This document shows, in pieces, positions 41,598-50,760 of a DNA stretch of 64,000 nt. The notes beneath the pieces are model-generated. The model was given only the letters and a program-made list of their open reading frames with translations, had not been told where the DNA came from and made no database searches. The stretch is from the NCBI RefSeq assembly GCF_000026145.1, contig NC_009445.1, forward strand, positions 3,844,001-3,908,000. The letters are read 5' to 3'. The stretch comes from Bradyrhizobium sp. ORS 278. Lineage in GTDB: Bacteria; Pseudomonadota; Alphaproteobacteria; Rhizobiales; Xanthobacteraceae. The stretch's first letter is position 1. The number at the start of each line of letters is the position of its first letter. Position numbers and translations under genes: made by a program.

Positions 41598-44131
41598 TGC
41601 TCGCGGTTGTGGCTGAAGCGGCACTGCGCACGGTCTTGCTGGGAGGCGTCGTCGGGCTTGCTCTGTGGCTGTGCCGCGTCCGCCATCCGCAACTGCAGAT
41701 GACGGCTTGGCTGGTCGTGCTGCTTTCGTCGCTGGCCATGCCACTCGCGATGCATTGGAGCACGGTCACGATCACCGTCCAGCCGGCAATCGCGCCGGCC
41801 GCGTCCTCCGGCTGGCTCCCGGACGAGGGCGCCCGGGCGCCTGCCACGATTCCGCTCGCGCCCATCGCCGAGGACATCCCCATGGCCCAGCCGGAGCCGG
41901 TTCCGGCCACGCGCGCGGCGGAGCTCGCGGCCGCTGCGACGCTGGCCTATGCCGGCGTCGCGGGCCTCATGTTGCTGCGTCTGGCGATGGGCCTGGCTCT
42001 GAGCTGGCGGCTGGTGCGCCGGGCCCGGCCGCTCGCTGGCGGCGCGCTGAAGCTGCGTCTGAGCGATGCGATCACGAGCCCTGTCACCATTGGCTCCACC
42101 GTGTTGGTGCCGCCGGATTGGCTGTCCTGGGACGCGCGCAAGCAGCGCGCCGTCCTGGCGCATGAAGCCTCGCACATCGCCAGCCGGGACTTCCATGTGC
42201 TGACGCTCGCCGCCGTCAACCGTGCCATATTTTGGTTCAGCCCCTTCGCCTGGTGGCATCACCGGCGGCTGGCCGATCTCGCCGAGATGATCAGCGACGT
42301 CAGCGCGATTGCGGCCTTGGACGACAGGGTGTCCTACGCCGAGATTCTGCTCGACATCGTCCAGGCGCCGCGAGGCCGCCTGGCGGCGCTGGAGATGGCG
42401 CGGCCGTCGACCGTGATGGCGCGGATCGAGCGGATCCTCTCGGATGCCGCCGCGCTGCCGGCGCTCGCGCCCCGCCGCCGGATCGCGCTGGCCGTGCTGC
42501 TGATGCCGTTCGCGGTGCTGTCCGGATTGGCGATCGCGACGCGCAGCGATCTCGCAATGGCCAAGGCGGTGCCCGGCGCCGACGATGCCGCCGGCGCAAC
42601 GGGGCGCGCCGATCATGTCGCATTCTATGCGGCGGGGGCGCGGGGCGTCTTCACGGTGTCGCGACACGGCGGTGCGCTGTTCGGCCAACTGACGGGAGCG
42701 CCGCAGCTGCGGCTCGCTTCCGCCGAGCCCGGCCGTTACGACTACGCCGACAGTCTCGGCCTGCTCAGCTTCATGATGGACGAACCAGCGCCGCGCGAGC
42801 TGGTGCTGCATCAGCTCGAACGCGACATGAAGGCGGCGCGGATCGCCGAGTTCGCTCCGTGCGCCGCCCAGGTCGAAAACGTCGCCGGCGAGGACTATGC
42901 GGGCCTCTACGAACTCAACAGCAGCCGCGTCCTGACGGTCAGCCCCGCGGTCGCGGGGTTGCAGATGTCGGAGACCGGGCGCGGCGGCTTCGCCGTCACC
43001 TCCGACTGCACCGACTCCTTCGCCGGCAATGGCGGCGAGCTCGTGCTGTTCCTGCGCGACGGCAAGGGCCGTGTGAGCCGGGTTCTGCTGCAGGACCCGC
43101 TGCTCGGCGCCCGGGTGGCGCGCCGGATCGACGAGGACAAGGCCAGGCGGATCGAGGAGACCTTCGCACGCCGCATGGCCGAGGTGCCGGAGCGCTTCCG
43201 TGAGCAGGTCCCGAGCCCCGGCAGCCGCGAGATGGTGCTGCGCGGCATCGCCGATCTCAGGCGTGGCGAGCCAAACTACGCGCTGATGACGGCGTCGATG
43301 GCTGCCAACATCCGTCAGCACGCGAGCTGGCTGCAGACGACTTTCAAGACGCTGGGCGAGGTCGAGACGATCTTCTTCCGCGGCGTCGGCGCCGGCGGCT
43401 ACGACATCTATGGCGTCAAATTCGCTAATGGCAGCGCGGAGTTCCGCCTGCTGATGACGCCCGATGGCAAGGCCGACGACGTGATCTTCCGTCCCGACGG
43501 CAACCAGGCGCCAGGCGAGGTGCTCGCTTGCACCAGCGAGTCCTCGCTCCGTGCGCGGCCGGATGCGACGCCGATCCGGCTCACCATCTACAATGCAAGC
43601 CGCCAGCAGATTCAGCTGAACCGGCTGGACGGGAACGGCCGGCGCATCGCGCATGCGGTGGTCGGCGACGACCAGTCGTCATTCTTCACCACCGAGATCG
43701 GCAGCCCCTGGGTGGTGACCGATGCGTCGGGCCGCTGCCTCGAGATCATCCTGCCGGGGCGGCGCACGCGCTTCCACACCGTCGAGATCGCACGGCCCGG
43801 TGAGGCGTCCGATCGTTTCGGTGCGCAGCGGTCGGCACCGCTGCCCGACACCGAGGAAAAGCTGCGCGACTACATCTCTGGCGTGGTGCGCGGCGAGCCC
43901 GATTACGGGCGGATGACGCCGGAGGTCGCGACCTGGACACGGCAGCAATTGTCGATGAACCAGGCGATTTTGGCCCGGCTCGGCGAGATCAGGGCCGTGA
44001 GCTTTCGCGGCGTGTCGGGACTCGATAACGACATCTACATGGTTCATTTCGTCAACGGGACCGCCGAGTGGCGCATCGGTCTCGCGCGCAACGGCCGCAT
44101 CGGCCGCATCGCGCTCGGACCCTCGTTCTGA
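41597..44131 (+). CDS. M56 (BlaR1-type) membrane metalloprotease with novel C-terminal sensor
   Basis: This 844-residue protein has N-terminal hydrophobic helices and a zinc protease motif HEASH near 189-193 followed by LAEMISD near 230, then a further helix near 296-315. Instead of a penicillin-binding domain, the C-terminal part (about 340-844) holds two copies of a module (about 543-632 and 752-840, both with RGEPxY and FRGV-x-G and DIY-x-V-x-F-x-NG). Between them is a region resembling the VHL beta domain (about 645-725, with GSPWVVTDASGRCLEI). It probably senses an extracytoplasmic signal and cleaves the BlaI-type repressor. The ligand is unknown. Confidence 0.85.
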   Translation: MLAVVAEAALRTVLLGGVVGLALWLCRVRHPQLQMTAWLVVLLSSLAMPLAMHWSTVTITVQPAIAPAASSGWLPDEGARAPATIPLAPIAEDIPMAQPEPVPATRAAELAAAATLAYAGVAGLMLLRLAMGLALSWRLVRRARPLAGGALKLRLSDAITSPVTIGSTVLVPPDWLSWDARKQRAVLAHEASHIASRDFHVLTLAAVNRAIFWFSPFAWWHHRRLADLAEMISDVSAIAALDDRVSYAEILLDIVQAPRGRLAALEMARPSTVMARIERILSDAAALPALAPRRRIALAVLLMPFAVLSGLAIATRSDLAMAKAVPGADDAAGATGRADHVAFYAAGARGVFTVSRHGGALFGQLTGAPQLRLASAEPGRYDYADSLGLLSFMMDEPAPRELVLHQLERDMKAARIAEFAPCAAQVENVAGEDYAGLYELNSSRVLTVSPAVAGLQMSETGRGGFAVTSDCTDSFAGNGGELVLFLRDGKGRVSRVLLQDPLLGARVARRIDEDKARRIEETFARRMAEVPERFREQVPSPGSREMVLRGIADLRRGEPNYALMTASMAANIRQHASWLQTTFKTLGEVETIFFRGVGAGGYDIYGVKFANGSAEFRLLMTPDGKADDVIFRPDGNQAPGEVLACTSESSLRARPDATPIRLTIYNASRQQIQLNRLDGNGRRIAHAVVGDDQSSFFTTEIGSPWVVTDASGRCLEIILPGRRTRFHTVEIARPGEASDRFGAQRSAPLPDTEEKLRDYISGVVRGEPDYGRMTPEVATWTRQQLSMNQAILARLGEIRAVSFRGVSGLDNDIYMVHFVNGTAEWRIGLARNGRIGRIALGPSF

Positions 44132-44218
44132 TCGCAGGCGGCCGAGACGCGCCGGCGTGCTCGGCCGTACGACGGTGTCGAGGATGATGAACACAATCTC
44201 GGCTTGAACGGCTCGCCC

Positions 44219-44245
44219 CGTAATGCTACGGTATGTAGCGTTACG
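44219..44245. promoter_or_regulatory. Second candidate BlaI operator upstream of the DUF1800/DUF1501 operon
   Basis: CGTAATGCTAC and GTAGCGTTACG form an 11-bp inverted repeat with one mismatch and a 5-nt spacer, 23 nt before the DUF1800 start. It shares GTAGCGTTAC with the palindrome before the BlaI-type gene, which suggests one regulon. Confidence 0.6.
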
Positions 44246-44268
44246 TTTCGTCATCAAGGGGTGCGGCC

Positions 44269-45714
44269 GTGGTGAGCTCGAGCAAGGCTGACGCGCTGCT
44301 GGCGCTGAACCGCTTCGGGATGGGGCCGCGGCCGGGTTCGATCGCCGCCATCGCATCGGATCCCAGAGGCGCGCTGCTGGAAGATCTCGACCGCCACGTG
44401 GTGAGCCTCGACAGCGCCGCCGCGCTTCCGAACGCGGCGAAGGCGTTCCGCGTCGTCAACGAGGCCAATGCGCGGCGGCAGGCCAAGACGATGGCTGCCC
44501 GAAAGGCGCGGGAGGAGGCAAAAAAGCAGCAGGTCGCCGCCGCCGCGATGGCACCGCCGGCGGCGAGCGAAACCCAGGCCGATGCAGATGCCAAGGCAGC
44601 CGCCGAGGCGGTGCCCGATCCCGGCCGTCAGTTCTATCTCGACGAGGCCAAGGCGCGGACCGAGGCGGCGCTGATGGCCGAGATCGGCTTCGCCGAGCGG
44701 CTGGTGTGGTTCTGGTCCAACCATTTCTGCATCTCCGCGGACAAGATTCAGAGCATGTCCGGCGCCTATGAGCGCGAAGCAATCCGTCCGCATGTGCTCG
44801 GCCGCTTCAGCGACCTGCTGCTCGCCGTCGAGAGCCATCCGGCGATGCTTTTCTACCTCGACAACACGGTGTCGATGGGCGCGAGCTCGATCGCCGGCCT
44901 GAACCGCAGCCTCGGCCTCAACGAAAATCTCGCGCGCGAGATCCTGGAGCTGCACACGCTCGGAGTCCGCAGCGGCTACGGTCAGGACGACGTCATCGCC
45001 TTCGCCAACATCCTGACCGGCTGGACGCTGCTCGCGCCCGGCGCCGATCCGGAACGGGGTGGCGAGTTCATCTTCAACCCGCGCCTGCACGAGCCGGGCG
45101 CGCAGAGTGTGCTGGGGAAGAGCTATGCGGATGAAGGCGTGGAGCAGGGGCGCGCTGTCTTGCGGGATCTCGCCGCTCATCCGGCCACGGCGACGCATGT
45201 GGCCGGCAAGCTGGCCCGTCATTTCATCGCCGATCAGCCGCCTCAGGAGCTGGTTGACGCGCTGGCCGGCGTGTTTCGAGATACCGCTGGTGATCTCAAG
45301 GAAACGGCCAAGGCGATGGTCGCGGCGCCCGCGGCCTGGTCTCTGCCGCCGACCAAGCTGAGGCGGCCGAGCGAGTGGGGCGTGGCCATGGTGCGCGCCG
45401 CCGGGATCACCCGCCTCGACGGCCTGCGCTTCACGCAGGGACAGCGGCTGCTCGGCGAGCCGCTGTGGCGTCCCTCGTCGCCGAAGGGATACGCCGATGA
45501 CGAGCCGAGCTGGATCGACGGCCTCGGCCGGCGCATCGACATCGCCAACATCTTTGCCGAGCGCATCAGCGGCGCGGTCGATCCGCAATTCGTCACCGAG
45601 ACCGTGCTGCATTCCTGCGTGTCGTCCGAACTGACGCAGGCGGTCGCCCGCGCCGAGAGCCGCCAGCAGGCCCTGGTGCTGCTGTTCATGTCGGCCGATT
45701 TCCAGAGGAGGTGA
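44269..45714 (+). CDS. DUF1800-family protein
   Basis: This 481-residue protein is of the DUF1800 family: LNRFGMGPRPGS near the start, WFWSNHFCIS, NENLAREILELHTLGV, FANILTGWT and KLARHFIAD. An Ala/Lys/Glu-rich insertion (about 65-115) interrupts the N-terminal part. The GTG start has no clear signal peptide. Members nearly always pair with a DUF1501 protein, as here; their biochemical role is not established, but they are often exported and linked to cell-envelope or surface functions. A BlaI-like operator precedes the gene. Confidence 0.88.
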   Translation: MVSSSKADALLALNRFGMGPRPGSIAAIASDPRGALLEDLDRHVVSLDSAAALPNAAKAFRVVNEANARRQAKTMAARKAREEAKKQQVAAAAMAPPAASETQADADAKAAAEAVPDPGRQFYLDEAKARTEAALMAEIGFAERLVWFWSNHFCISADKIQSMSGAYEREAIRPHVLGRFSDLLLAVESHPAMLFYLDNTVSMGASSIAGLNRSLGLNENLAREILELHTLGVRSGYGQDDVIAFANILTGWTLLAPGADPERGGEFIFNPRLHEPGAQSVLGKSYADEGVEQGRAVLRDLAAHPATATHVAGKLARHFIADQPPQELVDALAGVFRDTAGDLKETAKAMVAAPAAWSLPPTKLRRPSEWGVAMVRAAGITRLDGLRFTQGQRLLGEPLWRPSSPKGYADDEPSWIDGLGRRIDIANIFAERISGAVDPQFVTETVLHSCVSSELTQAVARAESRQQALVLLFMSADFQRR

Positions 45715-45716
45715 GC

Positions 45717-46955
45717 ATGGGCCGCATTCATCTGCCGAGCCGGCGCGACGTGCTGCGCGGCTCCGGCGCATTGTTCGCCTGGAGCCAGATGCCACGGCTG
45801 GCGCGCGCCGAGGGGCGTGATCCGCGGCTGCTCGTGATCGTGCTGCGCGGCGCGCTCGATGGGCTCGGCGCGGTGGCGCCGGTCGGCGATCCCGACTGGG
45901 TGGCGCTGCGCGGCGATCGCGCGCTACTGCTCGATGGCAAGCCGGCGGCGTTGCCACTCGACGGGTTTTTTGCGCTCAATCCGGCGATGCCCCAACTGCA
46001 CCGGCTCTATGGCGCGGGGCAGGCGGCGATCGTGCACGCCACGGCAACGCCGTATCGCGATCGCTCGCATTTCGACGGCCAGGACGTGTTGGAGAGCGGC
46101 ATGCTGCGCCCGGGCACGACCGACAGCGGCTGGCTCAACCGCGCGCTGGCCGAGCTCGATTCAGACGGCCGCGTCAACACCAATGGCAGCCGCGTGCTCG
46201 GCATCGGCGCGGTGACGCCGCTGGTGGTGCGCGGTCGCGCGCCGGTGCTATCCTGGGCGCCGCAACGGGTGCTGCCCGCCAGCGACGACACGCAGATGCG
46301 GCTGCTCGATCTCTACAGCCACACCGACGCCAAGCTCGCCGCGGCGATGGAGTCCCGGCTGAAGCTGGCTTCGATCAGCGGAAGCCCGGCGATGATCGAG
46401 GAGGAGCCGGACGTGGCGCTGCCCGGCTTCGCCCGCGTACGGGCCTTCTTCGCGGACACGGCCGGAGCCGCGGGACGCTTCCTGGCACGGGCCGACGGTC
46501 CGCGCGTCGGCGCGCTCGGCTTCAATGGCTGGGACACGCACATCAACGAGGGCGCCGGCGGCGGTCAGCTTGCCAATCTGCTCGGCGCGCTCGACGGCGC
46601 GATCGCGGCGATCGAGACCGCGATGGGTCCGGCCTGGAGCGAGACCGTCGTCGCCGTCATCACCGAGTTCGGTCGCACCGCCCATATCAACGGCACCAAC
46701 GGCACCGATCACGGCACCGGCACGGTGGCTTTCCTTGCCGGCGGCGCGGTGAAGGGCGGCCGTGTGATCGCCGACTGGCCGGGGCTCAAGCTCGCGCAAC
46801 TCCATGAGCAGCGCGATCTGCGTCCGACCATCGACCTCAGGGCCGTGCTCAAGGGGCTGTTGAAGGATCACCTCCGTGTCGATGACATCGCACTTGCGAC
46901 GCGAATCTTCCCAGGCAGCGCCGACGTCGCGGCCATGCCGGGGCTGCTGATCTGA
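45717..46955 (+). CDS. DUF1501-family protein with twin-arginine signal
   Basis: This 412-residue protein has a twin-arginine signal (LPSRRDVLRGSGALFAW) and the DUF1501 (sulfatase/alkaline phosphatase-like) motifs VIVLRGALDGLGAVAP, GWDTHINEGA and TEFGRTAHINGTNGTDHG, the last a metal-binding loop. AGAGGAGG ends in the stop of the DUF1800 gene and leads to the ATG at 45717, so the genes are coupled. The pair probably works in the periplasm after Tat export. The substrate is unknown. Confidence 0.88.
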   Translation: MGRIHLPSRRDVLRGSGALFAWSQMPRLARAEGRDPRLLVIVLRGALDGLGAVAPVGDPDWVALRGDRALLLDGKPAALPLDGFFALNPAMPQLHRLYGAGQAAIVHATATPYRDRSHFDGQDVLESGMLRPGTTDSGWLNRALAELDSDGRVNTNGSRVLGIGAVTPLVVRGRAPVLSWAPQRVLPASDDTQMRLLDLYSHTDAKLAAAMESRLKLASISGSPAMIEEEPDVALPGFARVRAFFADTAGAAGRFLARADGPRVGALGFNGWDTHINEGAGGGQLANLLGALDGAIAAIETAMGPAWSETVVAVITEFGRTAHINGTNGTDHGTGTVAFLAGGAVKGGRVIADWPGLKLAQLHEQRDLRPTIDLRAVLKGLLKDHLRVDDIALATRIFPGSADVAAMPGLLI

Positions 46956-47033
46956 TCCGGCCAGTTCGGCTCGAACCGGGCGCCGTATCGAGCATTCAAC
47001 GCATCGACAGATGCTATCCTTTGAGAGATTTTG

Positions 47034-48989
47034 ATGAGCCAAGGCCTCATTCCCCGCCGCGTCCTGTTCGACAATCCGACCTTCTTCAATGCCAAGCTGT
47101 CGCCGGACGGCCGATTGCTGTCCTGGCTGGCGCCGGTCGACGGCGTGCTCAATGTCTGGGTCGCGCCGGTGGACCGGATCGCCGATGGCGAGCCGGTGAC
47201 GCGCACCGCAGGGCGTCCGATCGCGTGGCAGGAATGGAGCCCGGACGGCCGCTACGTCATGTTCCTCAAGGACGAGAACGGCGACGAGAATTTTCATCTC
47301 TTCGTCGTCAATGTCGGCACCCGCGAGGTCCGCGATCTCACGCCCTATCCTGGCGTGCGCGCCATTCCGACGCTGTGGTCGCATGTCACGCCGGACCGGA
47401 TCGCGGTGACCTTGAACGATCGCGATCCCGCCAGTCCCGACGTCTACGCGCTCCATCTGGACAGCGGTGCGCGCACGCTGCTCTGGCAGAACATGCAACA
47501 GCTCGATTTCGTCGGACTGGATTGGCAGCTGCGCCCGCGTCACGCCCGCAGCAATGCGCCTGACGGTGGTGCGCGGCTGTGGCGGATCGAGGACGGCATG
47601 CTCGTGCCCTGGTGCGACGTGCCGTATGAAGCGAGCTGGAGCACGCGCGTCGCGACGTTCGACGCGAGCGCGCGGCATGTCCATCTGTTCTCGTGCCTCG
47701 ACCGCGAGACCACCGCGCTGGTGCAGATGGACTGGCTGACCGGCGAGGAGCGGGTGCTGTTCGAAAGCACGGCGGCTGACGTGACCGGCTGGATCTGGGA
47801 TGAGAGCTTCCGGCCGGTGGCGGCGGCGATCGATCCGGGACGGCAGAGCTGGCACGCGCTGTCGACGCAGATCGAGCACGATCTGGCGCTGATCGGCGAG
47901 GCCCTGCCGGGGCACGCGTTCCACGTGACCAGCCAGTCGGACGATGATCGCCGCTGGATCCTGATGAGCTATACGCCGCAGCAGCCCGGCACATTCCATC
48001 TCTACGATCGCGATCGCGGCACGGTGACCGAGCTCTTCACGGCGCGTCCCGATCTGATGCGGTACCGGCTCGCGCCGATGCAGGCGATCAAGACCAAGGC
48101 GCGTGACGGCCTCGATCTGGTCTCCTATCTCACCCTGCCGGCCGCGATCACGGCGGACCGGCCGTCGGAGCCGTTGCCCATGGTGATGGTCGTGCATGGC
48201 GGGCCGTGGGGGCGCGACATCTACGGCTATCGCGGCGACCATCAATGGCTCGCCGATCGCGGCTACGCCGTGCTCTCGGTCAACTACCGTGGCTCGAGCG
48301 GCTTCGGCCGCGCCTTCCTGGCCGCGAGCGAGAAGGAGCATGCCCGCAAGATGCATGATGACCTGATCGACATGGTCGAATGGGCCGTTGCGGAAGGCAT
48401 CGCGCAACGCGACAGGATCGCGATCACCGGCACCTCCTATGGCGGCTACGCCTCGTTCGTCGCCGCCACCTTCACGCCCGATGTGTTCTGCTGCGCGGTG
48501 CCGGTGGTCGGCATCACCAACCTGCAGACGCTCCTGGAGTCGATGCCGCCCTACTGGTCGGGATTCGCCGAGTTCATGTACCGCAGCTATGGCGATCCGC
48601 GCACTCCGGCGGGCAGGGCGCTGCTCGCCGAGCGCTCGCCGATTCACAAGGTCGACGCCATCAGCAAGCCGATGCTGATCTTCCACGGCGCCAACGATGT
48701 GCGCTGCCTGATGGCCGAGAGCGACACGATCGTGTGCGCCATGCGGCAGCGCCGCATTCCCGTGATCTACATCGTCTATCCCGATGAAGGCCATGGCTTC
48801 CAGAAGCCTGAGAACCGGCTGTCCTATATCGCCATCGCCGAGGCGTTCTTCGCTCATCATCTCGGCGGGGCGTGCGAGCCGGTCGGGCGGGACTTCGACG
48901 GCTCGAGTCATGAGGTGAGGGCAGGCGCTCCGCTGCTGGCGCGCCACTTGTCTTCAACTGACGACGTCAGCGCGCCGCGCTGTGCGTGA
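47034..48989 (+). CDS. S9-family (prolyl oligopeptidase/acylaminoacyl) peptidase
   Basis: This 651-residue protein has an N-terminal beta-propeller (repeated LSPDGRLLSW, WSPDGRYVMF blocks, to about 370) and a C-terminal alpha/beta-hydrolase domain with the catalytic Ser near 468 (GTSYGGYAS), Asp near 555 (HGANDVR) and His near 587 (DEGHGF). No signal peptide was seen, so it is probably cytoplasmic. It cleaves short peptides or blocked N-termini. The last 40 residues after the hydrolase fold are low-complexity. Confidence 0.9.
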   Translation: MSQGLIPRRVLFDNPTFFNAKLSPDGRLLSWLAPVDGVLNVWVAPVDRIADGEPVTRTAGRPIAWQEWSPDGRYVMFLKDENGDENFHLFVVNVGTREVRDLTPYPGVRAIPTLWSHVTPDRIAVTLNDRDPASPDVYALHLDSGARTLLWQNMQQLDFVGLDWQLRPRHARSNAPDGGARLWRIEDGMLVPWCDVPYEASWSTRVATFDASARHVHLFSCLDRETTALVQMDWLTGEERVLFESTAADVTGWIWDESFRPVAAAIDPGRQSWHALSTQIEHDLALIGEALPGHAFHVTSQSDDDRRWILMSYTPQQPGTFHLYDRDRGTVTELFTARPDLMRYRLAPMQAIKTKARDGLDLVSYLTLPAAITADRPSEPLPMVMVVHGGPWGRDIYGYRGDHQWLADRGYAVLSVNYRGSSGFGRAFLAASEKEHARKMHDDLIDMVEWAVAEGIAQRDRIAITGTSYGGYASFVAATFTPDVFCCAVPVVGITNLQTLLESMPPYWSGFAEFMYRSYGDPRTPAGRALLAERSPIHKVDAISKPMLIFHGANDVRCLMAESDTIVCAMRQRRIPVIYIVYPDEGHGFQKPENRLSYIAIAEAFFAHHLGGACEPVGRDFDGSSHEVRAGAPLLARHLSSTDDVSAPRCA

Positions 48990-49226
48990 ACCGAGATCGC
49001 GTCACTCTCTCGGAGAGCGCGTGGGACGATACCGGCGCAACGCCAGGTGCATTCGCCGGCTCGCGGCCGCATGCCCAGCTTTCCGCCTTGCCTAACTCCC
49101 TCGATTGACGGCATATTCCGCCGCGAAGCGGTCGCGCGCGGCACCGGCCTGGTCCGGATGTCGCAGAGCCGCGTTATCAGAAGAAGCGAGGGCCGGGCCG
49201 TGCGCGCCGGCTCGGGGGGAATCTGT

Positions 49227-49982
49227 TTGGCCGACGAGTTCATTCTCGAGACCCACGGATTGACGAAGGAATTCGCGGGGTTCTTTGCCGTACGCGATGT
49301 TTCGCTCAAGATCCGCCGGGGTACCATTCACGCGCTGATCGGTCCGAACGGGGCCGGCAAGACGACGTGCTTCAACCTTCTGACCAAGTTCCTTCGGCCG
49401 TCGGCGGGTAAGATTCTCTATAAGGGACAGGACATTACCGCGACTGCGCCGGCCGACGTCGCGCGCCTCGGGCTGGTCCGCTCGTTCCAGATCTCGGCGG
49501 TGTTTCCGCATCTGACCGCGCTGGAGAACGTCCGCGTTGCCCTGCAGCGCCAGCACGGCTCGTCGTTCGACTTCTGGCGCTCCAAGAGCGTGCTGAACCG
49601 GTTCAACGGCCGGGCGCTGGAGCTGCTGAACGACGTAGGCCTGAGCGAATTCGCCAATATTCCGGCGGTCGAAATGCCCTATGGTCGCAAGCGCGCGCTG
49701 GAGATCGCGACCACCCTGGCGCTTGATCCCGAGATGATGCTGCTGGACGAGCCGATGGCCGGCATGGGCCACGAGGACATCGACAAGATCGCCGCGTTGA
49801 TCAAGCGTATCTCGGCCAAGTACACGATCCTGATGGTCGAGCACAATCTCAGCGTCGTCGCCAACCTCTCCGACACCATCACCGTGCTGACGCGCGGGCA
49901 GGTGTTGACCGAGGGACCTTATTCCGAGCTCTCCAAGGACGAGCGCGTCAAGGAAGCCTATCTGGGAGCCGGACATGCCTGA
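49227..49982 (+). CDS. livG: Branched-chain amino-acid-type ABC transporter ATPase (LivG family)
   Basis: This 251-residue ATPase has Walker A GPNGAGKTT, the LivG-type long insertion (QRQHGSSFDFWRSKSVLNRF), a modified signature (MPYGRKRALEIATTLA instead of LSGGQ-like) and Walker B MMLLDEPMAGM. A TTG at 49227 (ADEFILETHG) is taken as the start because a GGGGGGA site lies 7 nt before it and it matches the family's N-terminus. An ATG at 49158 and a longer frame are possible. It overlaps livF by 8 nt and is the first gene of a complete uptake operon. Confidence 0.9.
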   Translation: MADEFILETHGLTKEFAGFFAVRDVSLKIRRGTIHALIGPNGAGKTTCFNLLTKFLRPSAGKILYKGQDITATAPADVARLGLVRSFQISAVFPHLTALENVRVALQRQHGSSFDFWRSKSVLNRFNGRALELLNDVGLSEFANIPAVEMPYGRKRALEIATTLALDPEMMLLDEPMAGMGHEDIDKIAALIKRISAKYTILMVEHNLSVVANLSDTITVLTRGQVLTEGPYSELSKDERVKEAYLGAGHA

Positions 49983-50721
49983 GGTGATGACCGCTGCAAA
50001 GCTTGGGCAGCCAGCTGCCACCAACACGATTCTCGACGTCAAGAACCTCGAGAGCTGGTATGGCGAGTCCCACATTCTCCACGGCATGAACTTCAACGTG
50101 AATGCCGGCGAGGTCGTCACCCTGCTCGGGCGCAACGGCGCCGGCAAGACCACGACTTTGAAGTCCATTATGGGCATCATCGGCAAGCGCACCGGGTCGG
50201 TCGCGTTCAATGGCCAGCAGCTGATCCGCATGACTTCGGACAGAATCGCCCGGCTCGGCATCGCGCTGTGCCCGGAGGAGCGCGGCATCTTCGCGAGCCT
50301 GGACGTGCGCGAGAACCTGCTGCTGCCGCCGGTGGTGCGCCCGGGCGGGCTGTCGCTCGACCAGATCTTCGAGCTGTTCCCGAACCTGAAGGAGCGGCTG
50401 AAGAGCCAGGGCACCAAGCTGTCCGGCGGCGAGCAGCAGATGCTGGCGATCGCGCGCATCCTGCGTACCGGCGCGAGCTTCCTGATGCTGGACGAGCCGA
50501 CCGAAGGTCTGGCGCCGGTCATCATCCAGCAGATCGGCCACACCATCGCGCGGCTGAAGAAGGAGGGCTTCACGATCCTCCTCGTCGAGCAGAACTTCCG
50601 CTTCGCCTCGACCGTCGCCGACCGCTATTACGTCGTCGAGCACGGCAAGGTCATCGATGGTTTCGCCAATGCCGATCTGTCCGCCAACATGGACAAGCTG
50701 CATACTTATCTTGGCGTCTGA
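49975..50721 (+). CDS. livF: Branched-chain amino-acid-type ABC transporter ATPase (LivF family)
   Basis: This 248-residue ATPase has Walker A GRNGAGKTTT, signature LSGGEQQMLAIARIL and Walker B LMLDEPTEGLAP. It is the second nucleotide-binding subunit of the transporter and begins 8 nt before the end of livG. Confidence 0.93.
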   Translation: MPEVMTAAKLGQPAATNTILDVKNLESWYGESHILHGMNFNVNAGEVVTLLGRNGAGKTTTLKSIMGIIGKRTGSVAFNGQQLIRMTSDRIARLGIALCPEERGIFASLDVRENLLLPPVVRPGGLSLDQIFELFPNLKERLKSQGTKLSGGEQQMLAIARILRTGASFLMLDEPTEGLAPVIIQQIGHTIARLKKEGFTILLVEQNFRFASTVADRYYVVEHGKVIDGFANADLSANMDKLHTYLGV

Positions 50722-50760
50722 CCGGCGCCGCGACTGTTTCTTGGAATTGGGAAGTTGGAA

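Noticed and set aside
41378..43654. Long minus-strand open frame opposite the M56 protease
   Set aside because: Antisense shadow of a clear membrane protease; His/Arg/Gln-rich nonsense with no domain.
46248..48947. Long minus-strand open frame opposite DUF1501 and the S9 peptidase
   Set aside because: It spans two real genes on the other strand and reads as low-complexity Arg/His/Ala sequence.
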